A stretch of DNA of 22,110 nt from a virus. The position numbers and the translations under genes were made by a program. How positions within the stretch are numbered: the stretch's first letter is position 1; every line of letters begins with the position of its first letter. Positions 13,454 through 21,997 of this stretch are shown here, piece after piece. The stretch lies in IMG/VR virus record IMGVR_UViG_3300037069_003744, positions 1-22,110 of that record; one strand, given 5' to 3'. Under the pieces are notes generated by a model, which was given only the letters and a program-made list of their open reading frames with translations, did not search any database and was not told where the DNA came from.

Positions 13454-16400
13454 ATGTCAGACACGACTCAGGTGAAAATCCAGGCACAGGTGGACGCCAG
13501 TTCCATCGATGCTGCGGCGACGCGCTGGGAGAGGGCCGCTAGGGCGATTGGCGGTGCCTTTGGTGCCGTTGGCGGTGGCGGGCAGAATCCCAACGCTGAG
13601 TGGAATCCCAGAACGGGTCAATATCACGACCGCGATACGGGTCAATTTGTCTCTCAACCTCAGTCCAACTGGCGACGGGCCGCTCAGTATGGCTCAAACT
13701 TCGCCTCCTCCGCCGCCAAGCAAATGGGCTTCGTCGGTGTCGGTGGCATGGCTGCCGGTGACATCTACGGCGCTCGCCAGAGCATTGCCCAGGGTTCGCA
13801 GATTGAGGCGCTCTCCAAGAGCTTCGGCAACACCGCCGACCAACTGAATAAGTTCAAGGAGCAACTGCTCACCGTCACCCGCGCCTATGGCGTGAACTAT
13901 CAGGAGTTGACCAAGTTCACCGATGCCCTGAAGGCGGGCGGCGGTTCCGGTCTAACACAGGCACAGGCCAGCCGCAACGCGGCCTCTATCTTCTCGCTGC
14001 AAAACTCCGGCCTCTATTCAATGCAGGCGGGATATGGCCTTCAAACCTCCCTTCTTCAGGGCGGTGGCGGGGCAAACATGAACGTCATCAATGCCCAGGT
14101 GGCCGCCAGTCTGCGCACCAGCGGCAGTTCGATGGCCGGTAGGGGTGATGAACTCGTCTCCTCCGTGCAGAGCCTCGTGGATACACTTCAACAGCAGGGC
14201 GGAGCCACGGGCAATATCGACCAGCAGTTCGGTCAGTTCGCCTCGATGCTGGGAACGATGGGCGCTTCGGGCGTGCCGGGGCTGATGGGCGCTAAGGGGG
14301 CCAATCTCCTCTCCACGATGGGACAGTCCGACCAATCGGGCATTGGCTTTGCCCAAATGCTCTCGGGAATGGCTCAGCGCGGCGCTGCGCCGCGCAGTTA
14401 CGCTGACATGCTTCAGGCGAGGCAGAACTCCGGTTCACCACAGGGCCTCATGGATGCCATTAATGGCATGAATCTGCCAGCAAATGCTTCCGACGAGCAG
14501 ATTCGCCAGGCTATGGCTATTTCCCAGCAGAATCTGCCCGTTGCCACCGATGTTAGCCTTTATAAGGCCATCAAACAGTCCGGTAACGACCCAGCCCAGC
14601 AGAAGATGGTGCAGGCCATCATGGGTATTACCGATACATCAAAACAGGGCAACGCTCTCGACCTGATGACGGGTCAGGGCGACCAGTCCTCGCAATTGAA
14701 GACGATGCTCAAGCAAACGGGCATGAGCGACAACCAGATTAATAAACTGGTTAATGGACCCATGACCGGCTCGCAGGCGGCGAACGTCTATGCGCAGAAC
14801 ATTAACAACAGCACCACGGCGAGCGGCGATGTGGGGAAATATCAGGACGCGCAGCGCAGCGTTGAGGGCGTCATCACCGGCTTCGTCCAGGCGGGAGACA
14901 ATCTCGTTAGCTCCATCCAGAAGGTTGCCGAGACGGTACAGGGTATCCAGGGTCTTCAGAGTGGCCCCCTGAAATGGGCGAATCAGTCTGGTGCCCTACC
15001 AGCGCTTGCTCAGGTGGGCATGTTTGGCGGCGCGCTCTATGGTGGTCTCAAACTTGGCGGTAAAGTTCTCAGTGGACTAGGCAACCTCTTTGGTGGTGGC
15101 GGCGGCGCGGTCGCGGGTGGCGGGGGCGCACTGCCCGAGTTTGACTCGGTAACGGGCGCTGCCACGGGGGCTACAGATGCTGCGGCCTCTGTAGCCGGTG
15201 GGGCTGGTGCAGACGCTGCGGCCGGTGGGCTTATGGCGGGCTTCGGTGGCACCGCTATAGCTGGTGGTGCGGGACTTGTTCTGGGTGGTCTCGATATTGC
15301 TAGTAATCTCAAGAATGGTAACAAGGGTGGTGCTGCAACAGATGCGGGCTTTATGGCGGGTGGTGCCGCCATTGGTGGCATGTTAGGAGCACCACTCTTC
15401 GGTATTGGTGCTGTACCCGGTGCCATGATTGGTGGTGGTATTGGTGCCGGTGTTGGTTGGATTGCCAATAATACCAGTCTCTTTGATGGTATCGGTGGTC
15501 TCTTTGGGGGCGGTAAGAAGAAAGCCCCCACCTCGGGCGCTGCGGGGAAGCAGGCTGCCCCCGATAACACGCCGCTTGGCTCAACAGCGGCCTATGGCGT
15601 CTCCAACATGCAGGCGCAATCCCTCTCCGTACAGAGCCTCTCGCTCGCGGGCATGGACCTTTCCTCGTACTACCACAGCGCCATCGCCGTCTCCTGGCCC
15701 GATTCACAGATGACGGTGCTTGCACAGCGCATCGCGCAGTACGAGAAGGCCGCTGGTGTTGGCGGCGGTTCAAACGGTGGCGGCTCTAATGGGGCTGGTG
15801 GCAGCTTCAATACGCCCGGAGCGGCAACGGGTCAGGCGCAGAAGGACATTATCGCCTGGGCGAACGCCAACGCCAAGAAGCTCGGTGCAGACCCGGCAAA
15901 GCTCGCTCAAATGGAATTGGGCCTTAACTACTACGAGATTGGTGGTTCCGATAAGAATCCCTTTCAGTTCAGCAATGACCTCGCCGCTCAATACGGTACG
16001 AATGGAAGTGTTGGTAGTCAGCTTGATATTCTCGCCGGTATGGGTCGTGTTGGAGACGCCTATCAAGCCTATGTTGCTGCCGGTGGCGGCGCTGCCGGTC
16101 TCCAAAAGGCGGAGAACATTCAGGAGATACCCGACCTTAACGTTGAAGCTCAACGCGGCGGCCTGGGCGGCTTCAATAGTTCCGTTAGCTTTGCTAACAC
16201 AGCGTATACAGCAAATAGCACGCCCGCTGCTGCTTCTCCAGCAGCAACACCAGCAGCAGCTTCGGCCGCCGCATCAACAAACTCCACGGTGACGTGGCCC
16301 CTGGACGAGGTCATTGTCATGGCGGCCGAATCGGGCATGACACTTGAGCAGTTTCAGGCGCTAACACCCGACGAGAAGCGGGCTATTCACGATAAACTTC

Positions 16401-16828
16401 TTAAGAAGTATCCCAAGTTGGATACTGGTTATGATAGCGCTGGCGCAAATACCGCCGCTGCCGGTCAGGCAACAACGGCAAACGGAGCAGCAACTCCTGC
16501 TGCATCTACTAGCCCGAGTCCCGACTACACGGGCAAACAAGCTCATGACGCCTGGTTAGCTGCGCATCCCGGTGATTACTCCGGTGCTAATGCTGCGGGC
16601 ACGAACGCGGCGGCGGCTGCTGGTCCAGCACCTAAGGGGTGGAGCGCACCGCCCGGAGCCTCTCTGCTTCAACGTTCGCAGGGTAATTCCGGTAGCGCCT
16701 TAAACGTGGTCGTTAACGGAAAGGTTACGGTTGACCTGGGGTCCCTGGGTTCGTATGACCTTCCGGTGCAGGGCGCTGGACAGGCCAACGACGCCTCTCA
16801 GGTCCAACCAGTCGCCTCGAACTATTAA
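13454..16828 (+). CDS. Tail tape measure protein
   Basis: It sets tail length and is ejected through the tube. At 1124 residues it is the longest gene here and follows the chaperone pair directly. The N-terminal ~400 residues are helical, Gln/Ser/Ala-rich (QAQVDASSIDAAATRWERAA; LNKFKEQLLTVTRAYGVNYQ). The middle (~505-690) is hydrophobic and Gly-rich (GGALYGGLKLGGKVLSGLG; GGAAIGGMLGAPLFGIG), a typical membrane-insertion segment of tape measures. Later (around residue 828) YYEIGGS followed by NPFQFS resembles the E-x-GG...N/Q pattern of lytic transglycosylases, but this is weak. A long Ala/Thr/Ser/Pro-rich part follows, with a second small helical segment (LDEVIVMAAESGMTLEQFQA). The ribosome site is modest (AGGT close to the ATG). 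Confidence 0.85.
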   Translation: MSDTTQVKIQAQVDASSIDAAATRWERAARAIGGAFGAVGGGGQNPNAEWNPRTGQYHDRDTGQFVSQPQSNWRRAAQYGSNFASSAAKQMGFVGVGGMAAGDIYGARQSIAQGSQIEALSKSFGNTADQLNKFKEQLLTVTRAYGVNYQELTKFTDALKAGGGSGLTQAQASRNAASIFSLQNSGLYSMQAGYGLQTSLLQGGGGANMNVINAQVAASLRTSGSSMAGRGDELVSSVQSLVDTLQQQGGATGNIDQQFGQFASMLGTMGASGVPGLMGAKGANLLSTMGQSDQSGIGFAQMLSGMAQRGAAPRSYADMLQARQNSGSPQGLMDAINGMNLPANASDEQIRQAMAISQQNLPVATDVSLYKAIKQSGNDPAQQKMVQAIMGITDTSKQGNALDLMTGQGDQSSQLKTMLKQTGMSDNQINKLVNGPMTGSQAANVYAQNINNSTTASGDVGKYQDAQRSVEGVITGFVQAGDNLVSSIQKVAETVQGIQGLQSGPLKWANQSGALPALAQVGMFGGALYGGLKLGGKVLSGLGNLFGGGGGAVAGGGGALPEFDSVTGAATGATDAAASVAGGAGADAAAGGLMAGFGGTAIAGGAGLVLGGLDIASNLKNGNKGGAATDAGFMAGGAAIGGMLGAPLFGIGAVPGAMIGGGIGAGVGWIANNTSLFDGIGGLFGGGKKKAPTSGAAGKQAAPDNTPLGSTAAYGVSNMQAQSLSVQSLSLAGMDLSSYYHSAIAVSWPDSQMTVLAQRIAQYEKAAGVGGGSNGGGSNGAGGSFNTPGAATGQAQKDIIAWANANAKKLGADPAKLAQMELGLNYYEIGGSDKNPFQFSNDLAAQYGTNGSVGSQLDILAGMGRVGDAYQAYVAAGGGAAGLQKAENIQEIPDLNVEAQRGGLGGFNSSVSFANTAYTANSTPAAASPAATPAAASAAASTNSTVTWPLDEVIVMAAESGMTLEQFQALTPDEKRAIHDKLLKKYPKLDTGYDSAGANTAAAGQATTANGAATPAASTSPSPDYTGKQAHDAWLAAHPGDYSGANAAGTNAAAAAGPAPKGWSAPPGASLLQRSQGNSGSALNVVVNGKVTVDLGSLGSYDLPVQGAGQANDASQVQPVASNY

Positions 16829-17144
16829 CCGGGCCGAACATTTTCCCTACACCGTTTTCGCAAATTGCACAGAGAAGCTGGTCCCAGACGTTACTGAGGA
16901 CCAGCTTATTTGTCATCTCCTTGCAACAGGGACAGCGAAAGACGGGGTTGTAGCCGTAGTACATATCGCAGCAGTGAATACAGAGAGTGTGACTATCAAC
17001 GCAATGAGGGTCGTAGTCACCACCACACTTATCGCAGGAGAGAGGGGTCGTCAAAGAGAGTTTCCCAGTGGCTTCCCTGGTCGGATACCCCGATTTTTCC
17101 CTCTCCCTTGTGGGGTCCTCGGCAGAGCGGGCAGATTCGTCCAT
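16725..17144 (-). CDS. Cys-rich Zn-binding protein, overlapping both neighbours
   Basis: This is a 139-residue protein. The first ~36 residues are charged and probably disordered (frame overlaps the GNAT gene). A dense Cys/His region follows: Cys37 and Cys40, Cys48, Cys55, Cys58 and Cys59, Cys71, Cys73 and Cys74, Cys92 and Cys95. The pairs C-x2-C at 37/40, 55/58 and 92/95 and the C-x-CC at 71-74 look like two Zn-binding folds. Eleven Cys in such order in one open frame is unlikely by chance, and no other frame covers 16829-17028. AAGGA at 17153-17157 lies eight bases before the ATG. The last ~35 residues are antisense to the tape measure end. No family was recognised. Confidence 0.6.
   Translation of the reverse strand: MDESARSAEDPTREREKSGYPTREATGKLSLTTPLSCDKCGGDYDPHCVDSHTLCIHCCDMYYGYNPVFRCPCCKEMTNKLVLSNVWDQLLCAICENGVGKMFGPVNSSRRLVGPERRRWPVQRPAPEGHTNPGTPGQP
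16875..16907. terminator. Possible terminator hairpin between convergent genes
   Basis: A perfect 10-bp stem (AAGCTGGTCC at 16875-16884; complement at 16898-16907) has a 13-base loop that can extend the stem by CAG/CTG with a bulged A. It lies 47 bases after the tape measure stop and is followed by ATTTGTC, a poor U-tract. It is also inside the Cys-rich - strand gene, so it may be coding chance or a weak terminator. Confidence 0.45.
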
Positions 17145-18018
17145 CGGCTGAATCCTTCATCGAGCGCGTGAGCGCGTCGGGAATCTTGGGCTGGTGGGGA
17201 ATCTTCGCCTTCTGGGCGCGATATGCCTCACCGCGTTGAAAGGAGGGGTCTTCGGGCTTGAGGCTCATCGCTCCGTGCCAGCCGTTCTCGGGACCATCGA
17301 CACCATAGGTATTGAGCAGAAAGGACTTGCCAATGTGCCCTAGCTGGTTCGTCTTTCCCATCGTATTGTAGGGAATACGATGGCCCGTGTCGAAGCGGGC
17401 AATATCACCGACGCTCTGAAGCCCCATCGCCACCTTGTGGTGTTCGGGGCTTATTTTTCCCCTCTTCGCCAAGCCCGTCACGTGTCCCTGCCAGCGCGAG
17501 AGCATCTGCGACTTCTCATCGGGGTCAGAGGGCTCAAAGCCATGCAGGGCCCAGGCATAGGGCCCAACATCAACGTTGGCATGGAGTGAGATGCGGTCGA
17601 TGCCCATTTGCTGGTACTGCGGAATCATATGCTGCAACCAGGCGGACCCGGCACCCTGGTCCTGGACGTGTGACATCATCTGCTGTGACTCATGGTGCGC
17701 CTCGGGGCCACCGTGGTCGCCCACGCGGATGTCCCGCCAGAAGCTGCCCACGGGTTCGCCGTTCTGGTGAATCGTTCCACCGACACCTATTTTGGGGCGC
17801 GTGAGGTCGGGCTTGTGAGGCGGCCCCTCATGACCAAAATGTACCTGACCCGTCTTATAGCTAATGCCGCTCTCGGGGTGGGTGAAGTCGTACATCTTCG
17901 CCACCGTTCGCGGGTCGGCTATGCCAAAATGCCTGGCGGCATCAGCTTTACCCTGCGGTGTTGCGGTGTATTGCAGCCCCCCAACCTTTTGGATGACCGC
18001 ACCGTTTGCCATTGTCAT
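17029..18018 (-). CDS. GNAT acetyltransferase-like protein in baseplate operon
   Basis: This is a 329-residue protein. Residues ~100-165 carry a GNAT-like core: the helix with Q119-x-x-G122-x-G124 (the family's acetyl-CoA phosphate-binding pattern Q/R-x-x-G-x-G/A), then WLQHMIPQYQQMGIDRISLH with A147-N-V-D and G152-P-Y-A-W-A-L-H-G-F, the closing strand and helix. This version, with a GYAWA-type end, is known in proteins linked to phage or polymorphic-toxin contexts. The first ~95 residues are unusual (Gly/His-rich, FTHPESGISYKTGQVHFGHE). After ~165 comes a long unrecognised tail ending in a C296-P-L-C299 pair. It starts with an ATGA overlap with the gene before it. The substrate is unknown; it may modify virion or host proteins, or be a non-catalytic copy. 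Confidence 0.65.
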   Translation of the reverse strand: MTMANGAVIQKVGGLQYTATPQGKADAARHFGIADPRTVAKMYDFTHPESGISYKTGQVHFGHEGPPHKPDLTRPKIGVGGTIHQNGEPVGSFWRDIRVGDHGGPEAHHESQQMMSHVQDQGAGSAWLQHMIPQYQQMGIDRISLHANVDVGPYAWALHGFEPSDPDEKSQMLSRWQGHVTGLAKRGKISPEHHKVAMGLQSVGDIARFDTGHRIPYNTMGKTNQLGHIGKSFLLNTYGVDGPENGWHGAMSLKPEDPSFQRGEAYRAQKAKIPHQPKIPDALTRSMKDSADGRICPLCRGPHKGEGKIGVSDQGSHWETLFDDPSLLR

Positions 18019-18281
18019 GCCGCGTTCCTCATGGAGATACCGTTCTCTTTGAGAATAGACTCAATCTCATCGTAACGTCGGGGCAGAAAGCGCACCAGGG
18101 GTTCAACGGGAACGCCCCTGCTCACCCAGAGGAACTCCACACCCCTGATTCCCCTCTCGCAGTAGTCCACGTTTATCTCATCACTAATGCTTCGTGTTTT
18201 CGTAATCTCATCATCCATGAAGGTGATATAGGCGGCATCGGCCTCGGCATCGTGAGAAAAGGTCGTGGCGAACTCCTCTAT
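18015..18281 (-). CDS. DUF2283-like small protein, apparent ATA start
   Basis: The conserved DUF2283 shape (D-x-E-A-D-A-x-Y-I, then a short loop and INVDY-x-x-x-G-x-x-G-V-E) is visible as FSHDAEADAAYITF and INVDYCERGIRGVEFLW. The first methionine in frame (18218) would remove most of the first strand. The frame is open upstream through the end of the preceding gene, with no ATG, GTG or TTG. Reading from ATA at 18279-18281, which overlaps the TAA of the spike gene as TAATA, gives an 88-residue protein with the whole motif. Three other genes here use TAATG overlaps. It ends in an ATGA overlap with the GNAT gene. Function of the family is unknown; an assembly factor or small virion accessory is possible. 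Confidence 0.6.
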   Translation of the reverse strand: MEEFATTFSHDAEADAAYITFMDDEITKTRSISDEINVDYCERGIRGVEFLWVSRGVPVEPLVRFLPRRYDEIESILKENGISMRNAA

Positions 18282-19951
18282 TAAGGGACCGTGACGGCGG
18301 TTCCGTTGATGAAGACCCCATTGGGGGCGGTGATGTTCACCGTTCCCGCCTGGGAGTCGAGAATAATGCTGGTCGTGTGAGCGCCCATGACCTCAAGCAC
18401 GATGGTTGCATCGTGGGCGGCATCGGAGGTGACGCTGACGGTGTAGTTAGCGTTGTCCTGGCTGCCCGCCAATGTCCAGGATGCATCCGCGTGACCCTGT
18501 GTGGGCAGCAGCGTTGCCGACCAGTTGACGTGTCCGTGCGCCGTCGTTTGCACCAGCGTCCAGTTGCAGTCTGAGGTTATCTCATTATCAATGGGCGGCT
18601 GCTTATTCACGAGATTCCAGGTGAAGGCCATCGGCCCATCCTTCAACGAGTCGAAGGGTCGCGCCCAGAGAAAGTTAACGTTCGCCCCACGTAGGTAATT
18701 ATCCTGCTTCGTGCCGCGCCAGATTTTATCCGTGCCCACCTGGGACTTGAAGTCGGGATTAAGAACAGCCTCGTCCCACAATGTGCCGGGGTCCACGCCG
18801 CCCAGCCCCGTATTCCAGCCCACATCGTAATCGCCAATTTTGAGGTCCAGCCCCTCCACGAAGGTCTGCGTCACCTGACGCCTCACGCCGATGTTCCAGT
18901 CGCGCTGCACCATGAGCGAGGCCGAGCCCGTCGCCTTCGCCTTCTTCAGCGACTCGTCACGGGCCAGACCATCGGGCACCTTGCCGTCGTGGCGGGGGCG
19001 CATCCGCACCCACTCAAACTTATCGCGATGCCAGCCCTGGTAGCCCAACCGGCTCCAGATGGTCATATCACCCTCGGCCACATCCTTATCGTTAAAGTGG
19101 GTGGAGTCGAAGTCACGACCCTCCGCACGGAGGGTGATATTGCCGTTGTTGTCTATCTGGAAGCGCGAGCGCCAGCGCTGATTGAGCGTGAACCCGCGCG
19201 CGTAGTCCCTCTGTGCCTTCTTCAGGTCGCCCATCTGCGCCAGGGAGAGTTGGAAGGGGTGTTTGTCCTTATCAAAGTTACTGTTGGTGAAGACGCGCGG
19301 TAGGTCGCGGTAGCCCCAGACCATATAGGACTGGTAGTCATCGCCATTATCCATCCCACCATCGGGCGGCACGTCTTGATAGCGGTCGGGGAAGGATAGC
19401 TGCCAGTTGCCATTGAGCACTTCGAGCGGATGTTTCGGGTCAACGGGTCCCTGACCAAACGGCGGTGGACGCACATCGTTGTGGTTGTCCGTCCAGGTGA
19501 CGTTGAGGATATCGTGAATATCCCGCTTCAGCGCCATGTTCGGCTCTTTGAAGCTGTTCTGGTGGGAGTTAGGGGCGGTCATACCCAGAACGAAGGGTTT
19601 GTTCTGATAGCCATTGGCAAAGCCGACAATCGCATAGCTGTCATGCGCGTGGGTGGGGTCACCCTCATCGTAAAGCTTGCGCAAACCCCCGCTTAAACCC
19701 GCCTGCGGTTCCACGAAGGCGTCCTTGCCGTTGTAGACCTGTGGCAGTCCGTTCTGACCCGCCTGTGTACCGCCCGAGTCGCTGAGCATCGTCGCGCCGC
19801 GCACGATATAGCCATCAATCGTCGCCACATCCACCGTATTGTGCTCGGCGTTGGTGTCGATGATGCGACCCACGAGAATGGAGTTCTGCGAGCGCTGCGG
19901 CGTTGTGCCGACCTGACGAATCTTATGGGCTAGGCCCGTCTGCATACGCAT
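18281..19951 (-). CDS. Baseplate spike/puncturing protein (gpV/gp5-like)
   Basis: This is a 556-residue protein. The N-terminal OB-fold-like region (ILVGRIIDTNAEHNTVDVAT then GYIVRGATML; ~25-60, continuing with SYAIVGFANGYQNKPFVLG) is the pattern of the baseplate spike family. A long middle part rich in aromatic residues and Asp/Arg (WQLSFPDRYQDVPPDGG, SRLGYQGWHRDKFEWV) follows. The last ~110 residues are beta-rich repeats like a beta-helix tip (ATIVLEVMGAHTTSIILDS, VNITAPNGVFINGTAVTVP). It would cap the tube and pierce the cell surface together with the hub protein. The start ATG lies six bases after the hub stop; a second ATG is two codons later. The end overlaps the DUF2283-like gene as TAATA. 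Confidence 0.8.
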   Translation of the reverse strand: MRMQTGLAHKIRQVGTTPQRSQNSILVGRIIDTNAEHNTVDVATIDGYIVRGATMLSDSGGTQAGQNGLPQVYNGKDAFVEPQAGLSGGLRKLYDEGDPTHAHDSYAIVGFANGYQNKPFVLGMTAPNSHQNSFKEPNMALKRDIHDILNVTWTDNHNDVRPPPFGQGPVDPKHPLEVLNGNWQLSFPDRYQDVPPDGGMDNGDDYQSYMVWGYRDLPRVFTNSNFDKDKHPFQLSLAQMGDLKKAQRDYARGFTLNQRWRSRFQIDNNGNITLRAEGRDFDSTHFNDKDVAEGDMTIWSRLGYQGWHRDKFEWVRMRPRHDGKVPDGLARDESLKKAKATGSASLMVQRDWNIGVRRQVTQTFVEGLDLKIGDYDVGWNTGLGGVDPGTLWDEAVLNPDFKSQVGTDKIWRGTKQDNYLRGANVNFLWARPFDSLKDGPMAFTWNLVNKQPPIDNEITSDCNWTLVQTTAHGHVNWSATLLPTQGHADASWTLAGSQDNANYTVSVTSDAAHDATIVLEVMGAHTTSIILDSQAGTVNITAPNGVFINGTAVTVP

Positions 19952-19957
19952 GAATTG

Positions 19958-21997
19958 CTACTTACTAAAACAAGATGATATATCAACTGAGTTGCCGTTC
20001 GCATCGTATACGGCGAGATGGAGGTGTGGACCCGTTGATGTTGGTCCACTTGGCGTATTAATAAATGTGTTATCGGAAAGACCAATCTGTTGACCAGCAC
20101 TAACGGTCGTACCAACGGCCACCATGCCACTCGGGTCCATATGCCCATAGCGCACCGTGGAACCGTTGGCAAGCTGAATGACGACGTATGAGCCAATTCC
20201 CGGCTCAACGCCGCCCGTTCCCGCATGGATGACGGTTCCCGCGCCCACGGCATAGAGCGGTGTTCCCGAGTGCGCGGCAAAGTCGATACCCTCATGAAAA
20301 TGAACACCATTGTGGATGGGTTCCGCCGCCTCGCTCGTGGGGCCATATCCCTGTGTAATAGCCGGTGTGGCGTTGGGACCAAAGGGAGAGTGGTCCATCG
20401 TTGAACAGTTGACCGGCTGTGACGATGGTGAGGTTGATGGATTGCCCGGTGTTGAGGGTGGACCGCCGAAGACGGGTGGTGGTGTGCCCGAACCCACGGC
20501 GAAGGAGTTGAGGCCCAGGTCGGGCTCGGGACCGGCAATCACCTCATAGGGCGACATACCATCGGGGTATTGTCCTCGGGTTACCGTCAGTGAGGTGGTG
20601 AAGGAGATGGTGTTGAGCCCTATCTGAAAGTCGTGGTCCACACCCTCGATGTAGAAGGTAATCTTGGCGTCCTCCATGAGCGTGTGACGGCCCACACGAT
20701 AGGCTGGGTCACCAGGAATGGTGATGGTGCCTGACAATTGCAAGTAGTTGCTCTGATAGACATCGTAGAGCCACTTGGAATACTTACGCATCAGCGGCAT
20801 CGCCGCATCTTTATTGCTGTCGTTGGTGGTCTGTGTGCCCGCCAAGGGCTGTGTCGTGCCCATCGGCGAGACGGCCAACTGCCCCTCAAGCTCGGTGAAG
20901 CCGAAGCGGCGCGTGAGCTTCTCATCCCAATAAGCGGCACCACCATTGGTCACGGGCGGAGCATAGGTGTACCACATGGAATCGCCCGTGAAGCCGCCAT
21001 AGGTGGGATAGCAGAGGAAATAGGAGAACTGCTGCGCGTCGCTACGTCCCACATTAATGGAGGCGATATCGCGATTCCTGATATTGGGGGCGTCGGGAAA
21101 AACCATCTGCGCGTCATCGGCGGCAGTTTGATTGTAGATATTGCGATAGGGTGCCCGCCTCCAAACGATGGTGGGGTGTGTTTGCGAGGCATTGATGGAC
21201 TCGTTCGATGACGTGCCAATAACGTCGTCGGTAACGAAGAGTTCAAAGAAGGGGGCGGACTGATAATACTGGAGAGCGTTCCAGACGCTGCCGGTGAAGG
21301 GCGTCTGCCCATCATTGTAGATGAGGTAGTTGGAGTCAAGGGGCGGGTCAACGTTGAGGTTCAACTTGGGGGCACCCGGAGGAATCGACATGATACCCGA
21401 TACCCGTGTTGACCCTGATGAGTCTGTAACACTGCCCTCAACGGCCTTGAGCAGTTCTCTCGCGTAGGTGGCGGGGTGCTCCGTTGAACCAATGGCCATA
21501 CCCATCTCAGCACCAATCGGTATAAGAAACTTGCTCTGTTGGTCACCCGTGATGGGCTCACCCAGGTTTGTGCCGGGTAGCGTCACGAAGAGGGCGCGTA
21601 GGAGCAGCTTCCCGTAGTCCCTGCCCGATATCTCACAGTAAACCTGTGGTGTCCCATCTGATGTTGCCGATACGCTGGTATTGGTTGAGTCAACGAATCC
21701 ACGCATGACGAGCGTCTCACTCTGCGTATCATCGTAATCTTTCGCTACGCGAATCTCAATGTAATCCATTGGCGATAGTAGCTCAGACCACGTTCGTCCC
21801 GTTGAATCTTTGTGTGCTGTTGTACGTATCGTCCACGTACCCGCGACTTCACCGATATCTTTATGCGTGTGGATACTAACAGCATCATCGAGGATATGTG
21901 CTCCATCGGCAGATACTATTTCTTTTGCCGTATCACTGGCGTTAGCAATAGCTGTTATTTGAATACGGGGGTGGTGTTGGTCAACGATGACAGTCAT
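19958..21997 (-). CDS. Baseplate hub protein fused to M23 metallopeptidase (tail lysin)
   Basis: This is a 679-residue protein. The N-terminal ~480 residues look like the baseplate hub (gp27/gpD) family: beta-rich modules near YIEIRVAKDYDDTQ, VYCEISGRDYGKLLLR, and LNTISFTTSLTVTRGQ. A Pro/Ser-rich linker (~498-525) joins it to a C-terminal M23 (LytM) peptidase domain. The zinc ligands are visible: His568 and Asp572 in HEGIDF, and H658-L-H660 in GPHLHLAV, with YGHM (His619) and the IGLSDNTF turn in their normal order. M23 enzymes cut peptide bridges of peptidoglycan, so the hub probably opens a path through the cell wall. It is the first gene seen of the - strand operon. GAGGAGA (22012-22018) lies 14 bases before the ATG, a long spacing. 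Confidence 0.85.
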   Translation of the reverse strand: MTVIVDQHHPRIQITAIANASDTAKEIVSADGAHILDDAVSIHTHKDIGEVAGTWTIRTTAHKDSTGRTWSELLSPMDYIEIRVAKDYDDTQSETLVMRGFVDSTNTSVSATSDGTPQVYCEISGRDYGKLLLRALFVTLPGTNLGEPITGDQQSKFLIPIGAEMGMAIGSTEHPATYARELLKAVEGSVTDSSGSTRVSGIMSIPPGAPKLNLNVDPPLDSNYLIYNDGQTPFTGSVWNALQYYQSAPFFELFVTDDVIGTSSNESINASQTHPTIVWRRAPYRNIYNQTAADDAQMVFPDAPNIRNRDIASINVGRSDAQQFSYFLCYPTYGGFTGDSMWYTYAPPVTNGGAAYWDEKLTRRFGFTELEGQLAVSPMGTTQPLAGTQTTNDSNKDAAMPLMRKYSKWLYDVYQSNYLQLSGTITIPGDPAYRVGRHTLMEDAKITFYIEGVDHDFQIGLNTISFTTSLTVTRGQYPDGMSPYEVIAGPEPDLGLNSFAVGSGTPPPVFGGPPSTPGNPSTSPSSQPVNCSTMDHSPFGPNATPAITQGYGPTSEAAEPIHNGVHFHEGIDFAAHSGTPLYAVGAGTVIHAGTGGVEPGIGSYVVIQLANGSTVRYGHMDPSGMVAVGTTVSAGQQIGLSDNTFINTPSGPTSTGPHLHLAVYDANGNSVDISSCFSK

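Noticed and set aside
14377-14395. GCGCGGCGC-T-GCGCCGCGC near-palindrome in the tape measure
   Set aside because: Short, very GC-rich and coding for an Ala/Arg-rich stretch; likely by chance.
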